From Granulosicoccus sp045110515 (GTDB lineage Bacteria; Pseudomonadota; Gammaproteobacteria; Granulosicoccales; Granulosicoccaceae): a stretch of DNA of 64,000 bases. Where the stretch lies: positions 1-64,000 of the forward strand of contig JBGCGD010000040.1 of the NCBI GenBank assembly GCA_045110515.1, in the 5' to 3' direction. The notes below the pieces were generated by a model. The model was not told the origin of the DNA and did no database searches. It was given only the letters and a program-made list of their open reading frames with translations. Numbering within the stretch: the first letter of the stretch is position 1; every line of letters begins with the position of its first letter. Positions 55,714 to 64,000 of this stretch are shown in pieces. Both the position numbers and the translations under genes were made by a program.

Positions 55714-56735
55714 TGGCAGGGCTCTCTCCAGTGGCGCAACCTGAGCTTTCTGCCCTGATACAAATTCAGGGTGGAGCCTCTAACAAAGGCACCCTGAACG
55801 CTATGAGAAGCTTACAAAATGCTTCTGAAAGCAAGATCAATAATGGGAGCTCAAGTAATTCTGAATTCTCAGCGAATGACAAAAAAACAGTTGAGACAGC
55901 CAAAAAATTTGAAGCCCTACTGATTCATAGCATGTTGAAGAGCATGCGTAAAACCACTATGGCAGAGAATACGACTAATCAGCGTGCAATGTACGACGAC
56001 ATGCTGGACAAGCAACTGGCCGATACAATGGTAGAGGCAGGTGGGCTCGGAGTGGTCGAACAATTGCTGACACAATTGGATCCTAACCGTACACAGGGAG
56101 AACCGAAGCCCTTAGATACTACGGACAGACAGAAACTGCGAGAGTTAGTCTCAGGCAGTGAAAAACCTCTATCGGTATCCACTCCTGACAATCCATCTAC
56201 GACCAACATATCGAAACTAGCAATGGCATCAGGCCTATGGTCCAGCGAGATTCCAAGTGATAGGAAAGACTTCAGACACGAATTTACTGAACCACTAAAG
56301 TATCATGCTCACAGAAGCGCCGAGCGCCTTGGTACTTCTCCTAACGCAATATTGGCCATAGCCGCACTTGAAACCGGTTGGGGGCGAAGCTTGCCTACAG
56401 ATTCGCAGGGCACTACCACCAACAACTACTTTGGCATAAAAGCCTCGTCTAACGATACACGCTACGCTGAGAATCTCACTAAAGAATTCATAGATGGTGA
56501 TTTAAAAACGATTCGGGCGAAGTTCAAATCCTATGATAGCGTTGCCGATAGCGTATCTGGATTCGCAGATTTCATCATTGATAATCCGCGCTATTCGAAG
56601 GCGATTGAGCATGCAGGTGATCCTGAGAGATTTCTTACAGAGCTTCACAAAGCAGGCTACGCAACAGATCCACGCTATGCCGAAAAGGCAATAAGCATAC
56701 TGCATCAAATTAATAAGCAGTCGGCGCAACTATGA
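55713..56735 (+). CDS. flgJ: Dual-domain rod cap / peptidoglycan hydrolase FlgJ
   Basis: 340 aa. The N-terminal rod-binding domain is marked by AKKFEALLIHSMLKSMRKTT (about 62-81), and the C-terminal glucosaminidase domain by ILAIAALETGWGRSLP with the catalytic Glu at about residue 220, then NNYFGIKA. This two-domain form is the usual one in beta- and gammaproteobacteria; it caps the growing rod and opens the cell wall. It overlaps flgI by 1 bp and flgK by 4 bp (ATGA). Confidence 0.95.
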   Translation: MAGLSPVAQPELSALIQIQGGASNKGTLNAMRSLQNASESKINNGSSSNSEFSANDKKTVETAKKFEALLIHSMLKSMRKTTMAENTTNQRAMYDDMLDKQLADTMVEAGGLGVVEQLLTQLDPNRTQGEPKPLDTTDRQKLRELVSGSEKPLSVSTPDNPSTTNISKLAMASGLWSSEIPSDRKDFRHEFTEPLKYHAHRSAERLGTSPNAILAIAALETGWGRSLPTDSQGTTTNNYFGIKASSNDTRYAENLTKEFIDGDLKTIRAKFKSYDSVADSVSGFADFIIDNPRYSKAIEHAGDPERFLTELHKAGYATDPRYAEKAISILHQINKQSAQL

Positions 56736-58621
56736 CGGACATACTAAACACGGGGAAATCGGCTTTATTTGCATTTCAGAGAGCGCTTGCAACGACTTCT
56801 CATAACATTGCAAACGTCAATACTGAAGGCTATTCCAAGCAGCGGGTTACATTTGAGTCCACCAATATAGGGCACCGTGACTTCGAGTACATTGGTACCG
56901 GGGTCAATGTTGCGGATATCGAAAGAATTCATGATCAATTTGCCACGATCAGAGTAAACGACACAACCAGTGAGCATGCTGAGCAAGAAACAAGCTTCCA
57001 AATGGCAAGTCGGTTAGACAACCTTGTCGCCGCTGATGGCATCAGCGTCTCTCCTGCAATGAACGAATTTTTTAACGCTTTACAAGATGCCAGTGCAAAT
57101 GCATCCTCTATTACTTCTAGGGGTATTGTTTTAGATAAAGCTGATCAGCTGGCTCAACGTTTTCAGTCTCTTCAAGCTCAATTCGACGACGCACAGGTTG
57201 AAACTAACTCAAGAATGAAAGCTGCGGTCAGCAATGTTAACGAATTTGCGACAACAATTGCACAAATAAACGTTGAAATCGTTAGCACTGGTAGAGCTCG
57301 CCAACTTCATTCTGCAAACAGCCTACTCGACCAGCGTGATCAGCTTGTCGCAGAACTCTCGAAACATGTACAAGTCAACACCGTTACTATGGATAACGGA
57401 GCGATGAATGTATACATAGGGAAAGGTGTTCCTCTGGTAACGGCTGGAACAGCTCAGGCGATTACTACAGCACCTGATGATACATACCCAGACAGACTTC
57501 AAATACTTCTAGGTGAAGGCAATCAGCAAATCAACCTCGATGCGCAGATTCAAGGCGGCGAAATCGGTGGCCTAAACGACTTTACCGCAAATACGCTATA
57601 TCCAGCAATGCAAGAGCTTGGTCGCTTGTCTCTCGTTATGGCTAGTTCTCTTAATGAGCAGCATAGTAAAGGTATTGATGCGAATGGTGATGTTGGTCTG
57701 GCAATGTTCAATTCAACGGATCCGCTAGTATATTCAAGTAGTAAAAATACAGGCTCAGGAGTTGTCAGCGCATCAATCGATGACGTTTACGCCCTCGAAG
57801 CTTCCGACTATCTCCTCCACTTTGATGGTGCAAATTTTACAGCCACAAGATCATCCGATGGAGTGCAAACTACCGGAACAATGCCTCTGACTCTAGACGG
57901 CTTAAATTTGTCGATAACAGGTACACCAAGCGCAGGGGACACATTCGTGATTTCTGCCACTAACCGAGCAGCTGGATCATTTAGTACAACATTAAACGAT
58001 CCAGAAAAACTAGCTTTGGCTAGTCGTCTTTCTACATCCTCTGATATCAACAACATTGGTGATTCAAAAATAAGTCCTGCGACTGTTACAGACCCCCTTT
58101 CAGTATCATTGACGAATCCTATCGATATTGTTTTCAATACCGACAGTACTTTCGACATTGTAGATGTAAATTCAGGATCAACGTTATCATCCAACGTCGT
58201 CTATACCCAGGGTGACACCATTGCTCTAAACGGTTGGGAAGTCGAAATAAGCGGTGTGGCTCGAGCTGGTGATACGCATCGAATTACAAATAACAACAGC
58301 GGACAAGGTAACAATGTAAACGGCTTAGCACTTTTTGATATGCAGTCCAGCAACATTGTCGATGGCAATCAAAGTTTCAACGACGCCTACGGTGAAATGG
58401 TTTCGGGTGTGGGAACTCGCACTAATACCGCTGAGGTACGAACTCAGGCACTTGAATCCTTGAAGAGTACTGCCATTGATCGCCAACAATCGTCCCAAGG
58501 TGTAAGTCTGGACGAAGAGGCCATTGATTTAACTCGATATCAGCAGGCTTATCAAGCATCAGCGCAAATCATAGCGACTGCTGATACGCTCTTTCAGTCC
58601 ATCCTGGGTGCAGTAAGATGA
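56732..58621 (+). CDS. flgK: Hook-filament junction protein FlgK (HAP1)
   Basis: 629 aa. Conserved N-terminus SHNIANVNTEGYSKQRV (residues 24-40) and C-terminus LDEEAIDLTRYQQAYQASAQ followed by IIATADTLFQSILGAVR. It joins hook to filament together with FlgL and is a client of FlgN. The centre (about 330-560) is a variable region with beta domains. It is longer than the 547 aa of the Salmonella protein because of these inserts. Coupled to flgJ and flgL by ATGA overlaps. Confidence 0.96.
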   Translation: MTDILNTGKSALFAFQRALATTSHNIANVNTEGYSKQRVTFESTNIGHRDFEYIGTGVNVADIERIHDQFATIRVNDTTSEHAEQETSFQMASRLDNLVAADGISVSPAMNEFFNALQDASANASSITSRGIVLDKADQLAQRFQSLQAQFDDAQVETNSRMKAAVSNVNEFATTIAQINVEIVSTGRARQLHSANSLLDQRDQLVAELSKHVQVNTVTMDNGAMNVYIGKGVPLVTAGTAQAITTAPDDTYPDRLQILLGEGNQQINLDAQIQGGEIGGLNDFTANTLYPAMQELGRLSLVMASSLNEQHSKGIDANGDVGLAMFNSTDPLVYSSSKNTGSGVVSASIDDVYALEASDYLLHFDGANFTATRSSDGVQTTGTMPLTLDGLNLSITGTPSAGDTFVISATNRAAGSFSTTLNDPEKLALASRLSTSSDINNIGDSKISPATVTDPLSVSLTNPIDIVFNTDSTFDIVDVNSGSTLSSNVVYTQGDTIALNGWEVEISGVARAGDTHRITNNNSGQGNNVNGLALFDMQSSNIVDGNQSFNDAYGEMVSGVGTRTNTAEVRTQALESLKSTAIDRQQSSQGVSLDEEAIDLTRYQQAYQASAQIIATADTLFQSILGAVR

Positions 58622-59823
58622 TTAGCTCACGCCTACCGTCGAACTATATTGTTTCTCAAATAGCGTCTGACATTGTCAGCAAACAGTATGAGCTAGCACA
58701 GGTTCAAGAGCAAATTTCGTCTGGAAAAAAGGTTAATCGTCCATCTGATGAACCCGCCTATTCTGCGCGTATATTAAGTATGCGTGAAGCAACATCCAAA
58801 TTAGAACAGTATGACCGGAATTCCTCCGCAGCAGAGTCGCAACTATCTCTGGAGGAAGGAGCCCTTGACGGTGTAGTCAATAACATCAATAGAATTCGTG
58901 AGCTGGCATTAACTGCAAATAACGGAATCGTTAACGAAACAACACGCCAAGCCATTCATGCTGAAGTAAAACTACAATTGGATGAACTATATACGCTAGC
59001 AAACTCGCGAGACAGTTTTAATAATTTCATATTTGGCGGTAACAACAATCAATCAACTCCTTTCTCCAAAGGAGAGCCCGTTGTTTACTCAGGAAGTGAT
59101 GATGCTAGCGAGATGCCTATAGGCTTGGGTCGAAAAGTCAAAACAGGCGACTCCGGACTGGACGTTTTTATGAGAATTCGAAACGGTAACGGTACGTTTG
59201 TAACCTCGCTGAACCCAGCAAATACAGGCAGCGGAACCATATCCCAGGGATCGGTTACCGATACAACTGCCTACGACAGAGATACTTACAGGGTTCAATT
59301 CACCAGCTCTACGACCTACGATGTAATAAACGATACCACCGGAGCGACAGTTAGCACCTCGAACACGCATACCGACACAGGCCCTATCGAATTCAATGGA
59401 ATCCGTACCGTCATCTCTGGCGTACCTGAACCAGGAGATAGTTTTACAATTGAACCAAGCAAAAACCAAGATCTATTCAGCACAGTGTCAAAATTCATTA
59501 GCGCACTAGATCAGACGCCCACAACGAGCTCTGATACTGCAAAATACACTCAAGCTGTAAACGATGCCATTCTAAACCTTGATACTGGTCTCGACCATAT
59601 CAACAATATACGATCGGGTGTGGGAGCAAGACTAAATAGTATTGACAGTAGCCGAGAACAGAACAGCAACGTTCAATTGCAAATAGAGCGAGTACTAACA
59701 GACGTGGAAGATATAGACATCGCCGAAGCGGTTACGAATTTGCAAACTCAAGCAAACTCTTTGGAGATTCTGCAAAAATCCTTTTCTCGAATAGAAGGTC
59801 TTTCGCTATTCAATTATATGTAA
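58618..59823 (+). CDS. flgL: Hook-filament junction protein FlgL (HAP3)
   Basis: 401 aa. Flagellin-like ends: QVQEQISSGKKVNRPSDEPA near the N-terminus and AEAVTNLQTQANSLEILQKS near the C-terminus, with the short end SLFNYM. The middle has a variable beta region (about 160-280). It forms the second junction layer and is a FlgN client. It ends the tight flgB-flgL run; fliC follows after 197 bp with its own promoter candidate. Confidence 0.95.
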   Translation: MISSRLPSNYIVSQIASDIVSKQYELAQVQEQISSGKKVNRPSDEPAYSARILSMREATSKLEQYDRNSSAAESQLSLEEGALDGVVNNINRIRELALTANNGIVNETTRQAIHAEVKLQLDELYTLANSRDSFNNFIFGGNNNQSTPFSKGEPVVYSGSDDASEMPIGLGRKVKTGDSGLDVFMRIRNGNGTFVTSLNPANTGSGTISQGSVTDTTAYDRDTYRVQFTSSTTYDVINDTTGATVSTSNTHTDTGPIEFNGIRTVISGVPEPGDSFTIEPSKNQDLFSTVSKFISALDQTPTTSSDTAKYTQAVNDAILNLDTGLDHINNIRSGVGARLNSIDSSREQNSNVQLQIERVLTDVEDIDIAEAVTNLQTQANSLEILQKSFSRIEGLSLFNYM

Positions 59824-60020
59824 AAAGCCGAACAGTCCACAACCAAGCACTTAAAAGTACGCTTACTGCATATTTTTCTTTTTTCAGACTGAAGACTCGC
59901 AGCATACATCCGATACAGCCCTCATGAGCGCAATGTTCTCACCAACGAGCACTTTAGGATAAGACGCGCCATTCGATAATAACAAGGACCCGTATTATCT
60001 CTTAGAGGATTTAGAAAGAC
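59824..60020 (+). promoter_or_regulatory. fliC promoter region with candidate sigma-28 site
   Basis: At 59953-59979 the sequence reads TTTAGGAT, 11 bp, TTCGATAA, compared with the FliA consensus TAAAGTTT-N11-GCCGATAA: weak -35, but six of eight -10 bases including CGATAA, at correct spacing and 42 bp before the flagellin start. Near the flgL end an imperfect stem (AAGCACTT/AAGT-AC-GCTT) followed by a T-rich run (about 59871-59885) may be a weak terminator. A ribosome site AGAGGA lies before the fliC ATG. Confidence 0.5.
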
Positions 60021-60839
60021 ATGCCACAGACTATCAATACAAATGTAATGTCGTTGACTGCTCAGCGTAACCTGAACAGCTCACAGTCAACACTTGCTAC
60101 ATCCATGCAACGTCTTAGCTCTGGCCTTCGGGTAAACAGTGCAAAGGATGACGCGGCTGGCCTAGCCATCGCAGAACGCATGAATACACAAGTTCGCGGC
60201 ATGAATGTCGCTATGCGTAACGCGAATGACGGAATTTCACTTGCTCAAACAGCGGAAGGTGGTTTGCAGGAAGTAAACAACATGCTACAACGCATGCGTG
60301 AGCTGGCTGTCCAGTCAGCAAACGGCACCAACTCGACAGCCGATAGAGCCAATCTGAATGCTGAATTTACAGCGTTGAACTCAGAAATTGCTCGAATCGC
60401 CGAAACCACGACCTTCAATGGTGCAGCGGTTCTTAATACTTCAGGATCTGCGGCAAACGTGTCATTTCAGGTTGGTGCTAACACGACAGCTGGAAACACG
60501 ATTACCGTGTCAATGAAAGATATTGACGCAATCTCCGGTGCATCTATCGCAACAGTAAGTGCTACTAACACAGCTATTTCTTCAATCGATGCAATGATTG
60601 GCACTGTGACAACCGCACGAGCCGATTTCGGTGCCGTACAGAGTCGTTTCGAAAGTACTATTAACAACCTACAGGTTGGTATGGAAAACCAAGCCGCGGC
60701 CCGAGGCCGAATTATGGATGCTGATTTCGCAGTTGAAACAGCTAACATGACCCGTTCTCAAATATTGCAGCAAGCTGGTAATGCGATGGTCTCGCAGGCG
60801 AACTCTGCACCGCAAAGTGTATTGCAGCTACTGGGATAA
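60021..60839 (+). CDS. fliC: Flagellin FliC (short form)
   Basis: 272 aa. It has the standard flagellin ends: INTNVMSLTAQRNLNSSQ at the front, SSGLRVNSAKDDAAGLAIAE (residues 33-52), MRELAVQSANGTNS, and a C-terminal RSQILQQAGNAMVSQAN and PQSVLQLLG. Only D0 and D1 are well represented; the outer D2/D3 domains are reduced to about 60 residues (140-200). The QRMRELAVQ segment matches the region sensed by TLR5 in enteric flagellins. It is the only flagellin gene in the window, with FliS and FliD encoded just downstream. Confidence 0.97.
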   Translation: MPQTINTNVMSLTAQRNLNSSQSTLATSMQRLSSGLRVNSAKDDAAGLAIAERMNTQVRGMNVAMRNANDGISLAQTAEGGLQEVNNMLQRMRELAVQSANGTNSTADRANLNAEFTALNSEIARIAETTTFNGAAVLNTSGSAANVSFQVGANTTAGNTITVSMKDIDAISGASIATVSATNTAISSIDAMIGTVTTARADFGAVQSRFESTINNLQVGMENQAAARGRIMDADFAVETANMTRSQILQQAGNAMVSQANSAPQSVLQLLG

Positions 60840-60858
60840 ACACTCAGTAGTAACGCAA

Positions 60859-60887
60859 CTGCCTGGAGGTAAACCCCCTCCAGGCAG
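60859..60887 (+). terminator. Strong stem-loop between fliC and fliD
   Basis: A perfect 11-bp GC-rich stem, CTGCCTGGAGG (60859-60869) with its complement at 60877-60887, and a 7-nt loop. It begins 20 bp after the fliC stop. No T-run follows, so it may be a leaky terminator or an mRNA-stabilising structure that lets flagellin be made in excess over FliD. Confidence 0.65.
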
Positions 60888-60913
60888 TCGCGATAAATTA
60901 AAGGGGTAACAAT

Positions 60914-62212
60914 ATGATTACAGCAGCAGGAGCCGGATCGGGCATTGATGTAGAGAGCATACTCTCTCAGCTGAATCAACTAAACAGACAACCGGTCACT
61001 ACACTAAACGCAAAACGCGCAGAACTAGATGTTGAACTTAGCGCCTATGGAACAGTTAAAAGTGCGCTGTCAAGCTTGCAAACAGCCGCAAAATCTCTGA
61101 GTAATACTTCTGATTTTGGTGCTTTTGTAGCAACAAGTAGTGATGAGGACATCTTCACGGCGACCTCCAATGGAGGTAGTGTTAGTGAAAACTTAGATAT
61201 TGAAGTATTAGCCCTAGCCACAAATCATCGTATGGCTAGCTCAGCTTACGCTAGCTCAGAGGCTGCTGTTGCTCAAGGAACATACAGCTTTTCCTCAGGT
61301 GACAATAGCTTCGATATCTCGCTTAACTCTGAAGACGCTACGCTTCAAGGCTTAAGAGATGCAATCAACGATTCCATCAACAACAGTAGTGTTTCTGCGA
61401 GCATAGTGAACGTTGACGGTGGTAGTCGCCTTGTATTGACCTCAAAAAATTCTGGCACAGAAGGTACAATTTCAGTTACGGATCCGTCTCAATCGGGTGG
61501 ATCGCCATCTGATTTTAGCGAGATTACTCCCGCTACTGATGCAAGTTTAATCATTCACGGTTTCGCGGTCACAAGCTCATCGAATGTAGTTACGAATGCT
61601 ATTGATGGAGTAACACTGAACCTTAAATCTACGGGTGAGGCAAAAGTAACAACAGAGAGAGATACCAACAGCCTCAGAGAGTCGCTAAATGAATTCGTAA
61701 TTAAATACAATTCTATGAGTTCAACTCTACAAGACCTCAGTAATTCCGGACTTCAGGGTGATCAACTCCCTCGAGGCATTGACACGCGAATGCGAGAAAT
61801 ATTTTTTAGCGAAGTTGAGCTTCCAAACGGTGACAAATCAAATGCTCTTGCCCTCGGGTTTAGCTTTGACAGAGACGGCGTTTTAAGTATCGATGAAACA
61901 AAATACAATACAGCCTTAGACTCTGGAGTAGACCGGTTTGTAGAATTTTTCAGTTCAACCGATGGAGTCGCTTCAAAATTCACGAATTTGGTCGATGAAT
62001 ATACTCAGGCAGGCGGCATTATTAACTCTCGAGAAGACGGCGTGGGTACAAGAAAAGGAAATATTGATGACCAGATTGAACGCCTTGAATATCGCCTTGA
62101 TAAAGCAAGCGAAAGATTAAGAAAACAATTTACCGCCATGGACTTGACAGTCACTAACCTACAATCAACCAGTTCATTTCTCACCAGTAGATTAAGCAAT
62201 AGCAACGTATGA
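60914..62212 (+). CDS. fliD: Filament cap protein FliD (HAP2)
   Basis: 432 aa. N-terminus ITAAGAGSGIDVESILSQL is the FliD start pattern (usually GLGSGLDVxxIVxxL), and the C-terminal FliD domain has LALGFSFDRDGVLSIDETKYNTAL and a final coiled coil RLEYRLDKASERLRKQFTAM. FliD caps the filament tip and folds incoming flagellin; FliT is its usual chaperone. The ATG lies 10 nt after AGGGG; its stop overlaps fliS (ATGA). Confidence 0.95.
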   Translation: MITAAGAGSGIDVESILSQLNQLNRQPVTTLNAKRAELDVELSAYGTVKSALSSLQTAAKSLSNTSDFGAFVATSSDEDIFTATSNGGSVSENLDIEVLALATNHRMASSAYASSEAAVAQGTYSFSSGDNSFDISLNSEDATLQGLRDAINDSINNSSVSASIVNVDGGSRLVLTSKNSGTEGTISVTDPSQSGGSPSDFSEITPATDASLIIHGFAVTSSSNVVTNAIDGVTLNLKSTGEAKVTTERDTNSLRESLNEFVIKYNSMSSTLQDLSNSGLQGDQLPRGIDTRMREIFFSEVELPNGDKSNALALGFSFDRDGVLSIDETKYNTALDSGVDRFVEFFSSTDGVASKFTNLVDEYTQAGGIINSREDGVGTRKGNIDDQIERLEYRLDKASERLRKQFTAMDLTVTNLQSTSSFLTSRLSNSNV

Positions 62213-62592
62213 CTTTACACGCATATAAATCGGTTAAACGTGCAACGCTTGTTGAAGGAGCTTCTCCACACCGTTTAACTGAAATGCTTTACGAAGGTTC
62301 TTTAAGTAACATTGCAATTGCATCAAAACACATGGAATCTGGTGATCGCCAATTAGTTCACCACCATATTGATAAAGCTCTCGCAATTGTTCAGGAACTT
62401 CAGGGCAGCTTGAAGGATTATGAAAAAAACGAACTAGCAGCAAATCTATATGATCTCTACAGCTATATCGCTACCACACTACTAGCTTCAGAACACGCTA
62501 TGAATAGCGATGGCCTAAAGCAATGTGAAGCACTAATTAATACATTATTGGAAGCCTGGCAATCAATATCCCCTGAAACCCAAGCAGCATGA
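62209..62592 (+). CDS. fliS: Flagellin chaperone FliS
   Basis: 127 aa, helical. Typical motifs: LVEGASPHRLTEMLYEGSL (residues 14-32) and NELAANLYDLYSYIATTLL (about 76-94). FliS binds the C-terminus of flagellin in the cytoplasm and prevents early polymerisation. Overlaps fliD and the next gene by 4 bp each, a fully coupled fliD-fliS-fliT set. Confidence 0.95.
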   Translation: MTLHAYKSVKRATLVEGASPHRLTEMLYEGSLSNIAIASKHMESGDRQLVHHHIDKALAIVQELQGSLKDYEKNELAANLYDLYSYIATTLLASEHAMNSDGLKQCEALINTLLEAWQSISPETQAA

Positions 62593-62936
62593 AAAGTCTC
62601 TTAGCTCTCTCAGTACTCGTCAAGGTTCATGGCGTTATGTTGTCTATGCTCGAAGAAGCCGAGAAAGCTAATTGGCAGGAGCTTAATCGCCTAGACAGTG
62701 AGAGAAGATCTCTACTGGAAAACGATCAAAATTCAGTTATCGTTGGCAAAAGAACATCTAATGAATACGATGACTGGTGTAAGAAAATCTTAAAGCTTGA
62801 TGCTGAAATTAACAGGACAGTTATCGTTGCCAAACAAAATCTAGTTAAGGAGGGGCGTGGAATGAACGCTCAGATTAACGCTAAAAAGAGTTATGAAGAC
62901 GCAGCTTCTAAACTAACGACTACCTACGGACAATAA
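62589..62936 (+). CDS. fliT: FliT-like flagellar chaperone
   Basis: 115 aa, small and helical. It contains MLEEAEKANWQELNRLDSERRSLLE (seen in two parts) and ILKLDAEINRTVIVAKQNL, the pattern of FliT proteins, which are poorly conserved. FliT holds FliD in the cytoplasm until export and in enterics also restrains FlhDC. Its start overlaps the fliS stop as ATGA. The assignment leans on position after fliS and on the helix pattern. Confidence 0.75.
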   Translation: MKSLLALSVLVKVHGVMLSMLEEAEKANWQELNRLDSERRSLLENDQNSVIVGKRTSNEYDDWCKKILKLDAEINRTVIVAKQNLVKEGRGMNAQINAKKSYEDAASKLTTTYGQ

Positions 62937-62950
62937 CTAGAGTTACGAGA

Positions 62951-63256
62951 ATGGGCACAATCGACTCTCAGTCAAAAAATAGTACTGCAAACAGCGACAC
63001 TGCAAGCAATGATCTGTTCGCTGGTATGCAACCGGCATTTAAACACGAGATAACCGGAGAAGCCCATTTGGCTCAGTCTTCGCCCGGTATCCCCTCTTCT
63101 GCATATGCTTTTATTGGATTACCCGATGAATGGATCGCCGAGAGGGACGATTGCGGCCAGGCGATAGCGTTACACCCTGAAATCTTACCGGGATACTGGC
63201 GTGATGCTCAGTTTATAGGTCTACGCGAATTGCCTTCATTACCTCTAGACGGTTAG
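62951..63256 (+). CDS. Small protein of unknown function at the end of the fliD-fliS-fliT run
   Basis: 101 aa, no signal peptide or membrane segment. The N-terminal 35 residues are Ser/Asn/Thr-rich and look disordered; the C-terminal part (about 50-101) has Trp and Pro residues and looks folded (YAFIGLPDEWIAERDDCGQA). It lies 14 bp after fliT and is likely in the same operon. Its stop codon overlaps the stop of the convergent PilZ gene by 4 bp. I do not recognise a family. Confidence 0.6.
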   Translation: MGTIDSQSKNSTANSDTASNDLFAGMQPAFKHEITGEAHLAQSSPGIPSSAYAFIGLPDEWIAERDDCGQAIALHPEILPGYWRDAQFIGLRELPSLPLDG

Positions 63257-63825
63257 CCTTCCCGGCGTGCTTGCAACTTAATTTGTTGTAGTTTTGCCAT
63301 GTGTCTGATCAGCGCTTCGGCATCGTCTTCGTGTAAATGCTTAAACTTTGCCGCAACAATATACGGGTGTTCCGAACTTTCTCTCACGACCCTTGTGACT
63401 TCCGCAATCGAAAAAACCTGCACGGCACTCGTAGACAACACCAGTTGGAGCTTCAAATGATCACCTGAGGTGAATTCACGCTCTGTTGGAAAGCTTACGC
63501 TTGAACATGAAATATTCACGTCACGCATTCGCAAACTATGATGCAAAGCTTCTGTATCTGAAAGGCAGCTTGCAACAAGCATCATCTGCTCTTCCATGCT
63601 GTCTAAATAATTTCCGATGTCAGGATCACGTTTACGAATCATTAAAAGGTTAGATCTACGTTTCTCCCTTTGAAGTTTGAAGTGAGAGGTAAAACAATAC
63701 CTCAAACGGAATTCATCGAAGTTATCAATGATGGTGTCGAGATCAGGCTGCTCTAGTTTCTCTGCGCATAGCAACATTGAGTCATCTAATCGGAACGCTT
63801 CCCGTCGGTTAGTTTCATTGCTCAT
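63253..63825 (-). CDS. PilZ-type protein, putative c-di-GMP binder
   Basis: 190 aa, cytoplasmic. N-terminal NRREAFRLDD (residues 6-15) has the RxxxR motif of PilZ domains. The second motif, usually DxSxxG, appears as NISCSSVSF (about 105-113) with the Gly replaced, so binding may be weakened. Between them is an insert of some 60-70 charged residues, longer than in the minimal domain. The start overlaps the stop of the upstream MotB/OmpA-type gene by one base (TAATG), so the two are coupled; a PilZ protein beside a stator-type gene suggests c-di-GMP control of motility. Convergent with the unknown 101-aa gene. Confidence 0.7.
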   Translation of the reverse strand: MSNETNRREAFRLDDSMLLCAEKLEQPDLDTIIDNFDEFRLRYCFTSHFKLQREKRRSNLLMIRKRDPDIGNYLDSMEEQMMLVASCLSDTEALHHSLRMRDVNISCSSVSFPTEREFTSGDHLKLQLVLSTSAVQVFSIAEVTRVVRESSEHPYIVAAKFKHLHEDDAEALIRHMAKLQQIKLQARREG

Positions 63826-64000
63826 TATTCTTCCTCGGAACCGAGCGTTATATTGATCTCAATACGACGATTGATAGCGCGATTTTCGGCGGTATCGTTA
63901 TTTGTAATAGGCTTCGTATCAGAGAATGCGCGAATTTCAAGACGGGATGGTTCGATTTTTACATTCTCGGCCAAATGATGTACCACAGAGGCTGATCTGG
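63825..64000 (-). CDS. MotB/OmpA-type protein, C-terminal end (cut by window edge)
   Basis: The last 58 codons read ASVVHHLAENVKIEPSRLEI, then RAFSDTKPITNNDTAENRAI and NRRIEINITLGSEEE. This is the end of an OmpA-like peptidoglycan-binding domain, with the NDT...ENRAINRRIEI pattern seen in flagellar MotB/MotD. Together with the PilZ gene and the flagellar cluster, a stator subunit is most likely. It is a typical domain, unlike the degenerate MotB-like protein at 8267-8968. The upstream part, including the membrane segment, is outside the window. Confidence 0.8.
   Translation of the reverse strand, partial: RSASVVHHLAENVKIEPSRLEIRAFSDTKPITNNDTAENRAINRRIEINITLGSEEE

Noticed and set aside
49403..63256. 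Sigma-54 promoters before flagellar genes
   Set aside because: I looked for GG-N10-GC pairs of the TGGCAC-N5-TTGC type before flgB, flgF, flgG, fliC and fliD and found no convincing match.

Overview
The window is a contiguous piece of a bacterial chromosome, most likely from a motile, probably marine gammaproteobacterium. The basis is the rpsL-rpsG-fusA-tuf order, gammaproteobacterial-looking ribosomal, EF-G and CsrA proteins, a polar-type flgBCDEFGHIJKL-fliC-fliDST cluster, and a very large acidic RTX protein. I do not assign a genus. No rRNA, tRNA, CRISPR array, transposon or phage gene was seen.

Layout. (1) 1-3580, minus strand: the 'str' ribosomal operon (rpsL, rpsG, fusA and the first 47 codons of tuf), led by a near-consensus promoter at 3342-3370. 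(2) 3574-6015: a small regulatory island with an HDOD protein, csrA and a divergent 223-aa protein carrying a domain usually found in front of larger signalling proteins. (3) 6441-46888, minus strand: a dedicated type I secretion locus. Its 32.6-kb gene encodes a 10,870-aa protein made almost wholly of calcium-binding RTX modules. Behind it come an ABC exporter, a HlyD-type adaptor, a MotA/TolQ-like and a MotB-like protein, and a TolC-like outer-membrane protein. (4) 47034-48212, minus strand: flgA-flgN. (5) 48353-63256, plus strand: a new lipoprotein, then flgB to flgL, fliC, fliD, fliS, a FliT-like chaperone and a small unknown protein. (6) 63253-64000, minus strand: a PilZ-type protein and the C-terminal end of a MotB/OmpA-type protein.

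The most remarkable item is the secretion locus. A MotAB-type proton channel sitting among the genes of a type I system for a giant surface protein is the arrangement known from Salmonella SPI-4 (SiiA/SiiB with the SiiE adhesin and SiiCDF). The N-terminus of the giant protein (beta-rich segment, acidic coiled coil, Pro/Ala linker) also parallels SiiE, but the shaft is RTX repeats rather than Ig domains. The repeats have several levels of order: 9-residue RTX motifs, modules of about 87 residues, and a five-module super-unit of exactly 435 codons (1305 bp) in most of ten tandem copies. Flanking module groups occur twice, 15.56 kb apart. The copies keep their length and protein motifs while differing at synonymous positions.

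Expected working order: the ABC-HlyD-TolC conduit exports the giant protein C-terminus first, it folds on outside calcium, and the MotAB-like pair couples proton flow or cell-wall contact to export or retention. The neighbouring flagellar genes, CsrA and PilZ protein suggest a locus where the motile-to-attached switch is controlled, but this link is inference from position.
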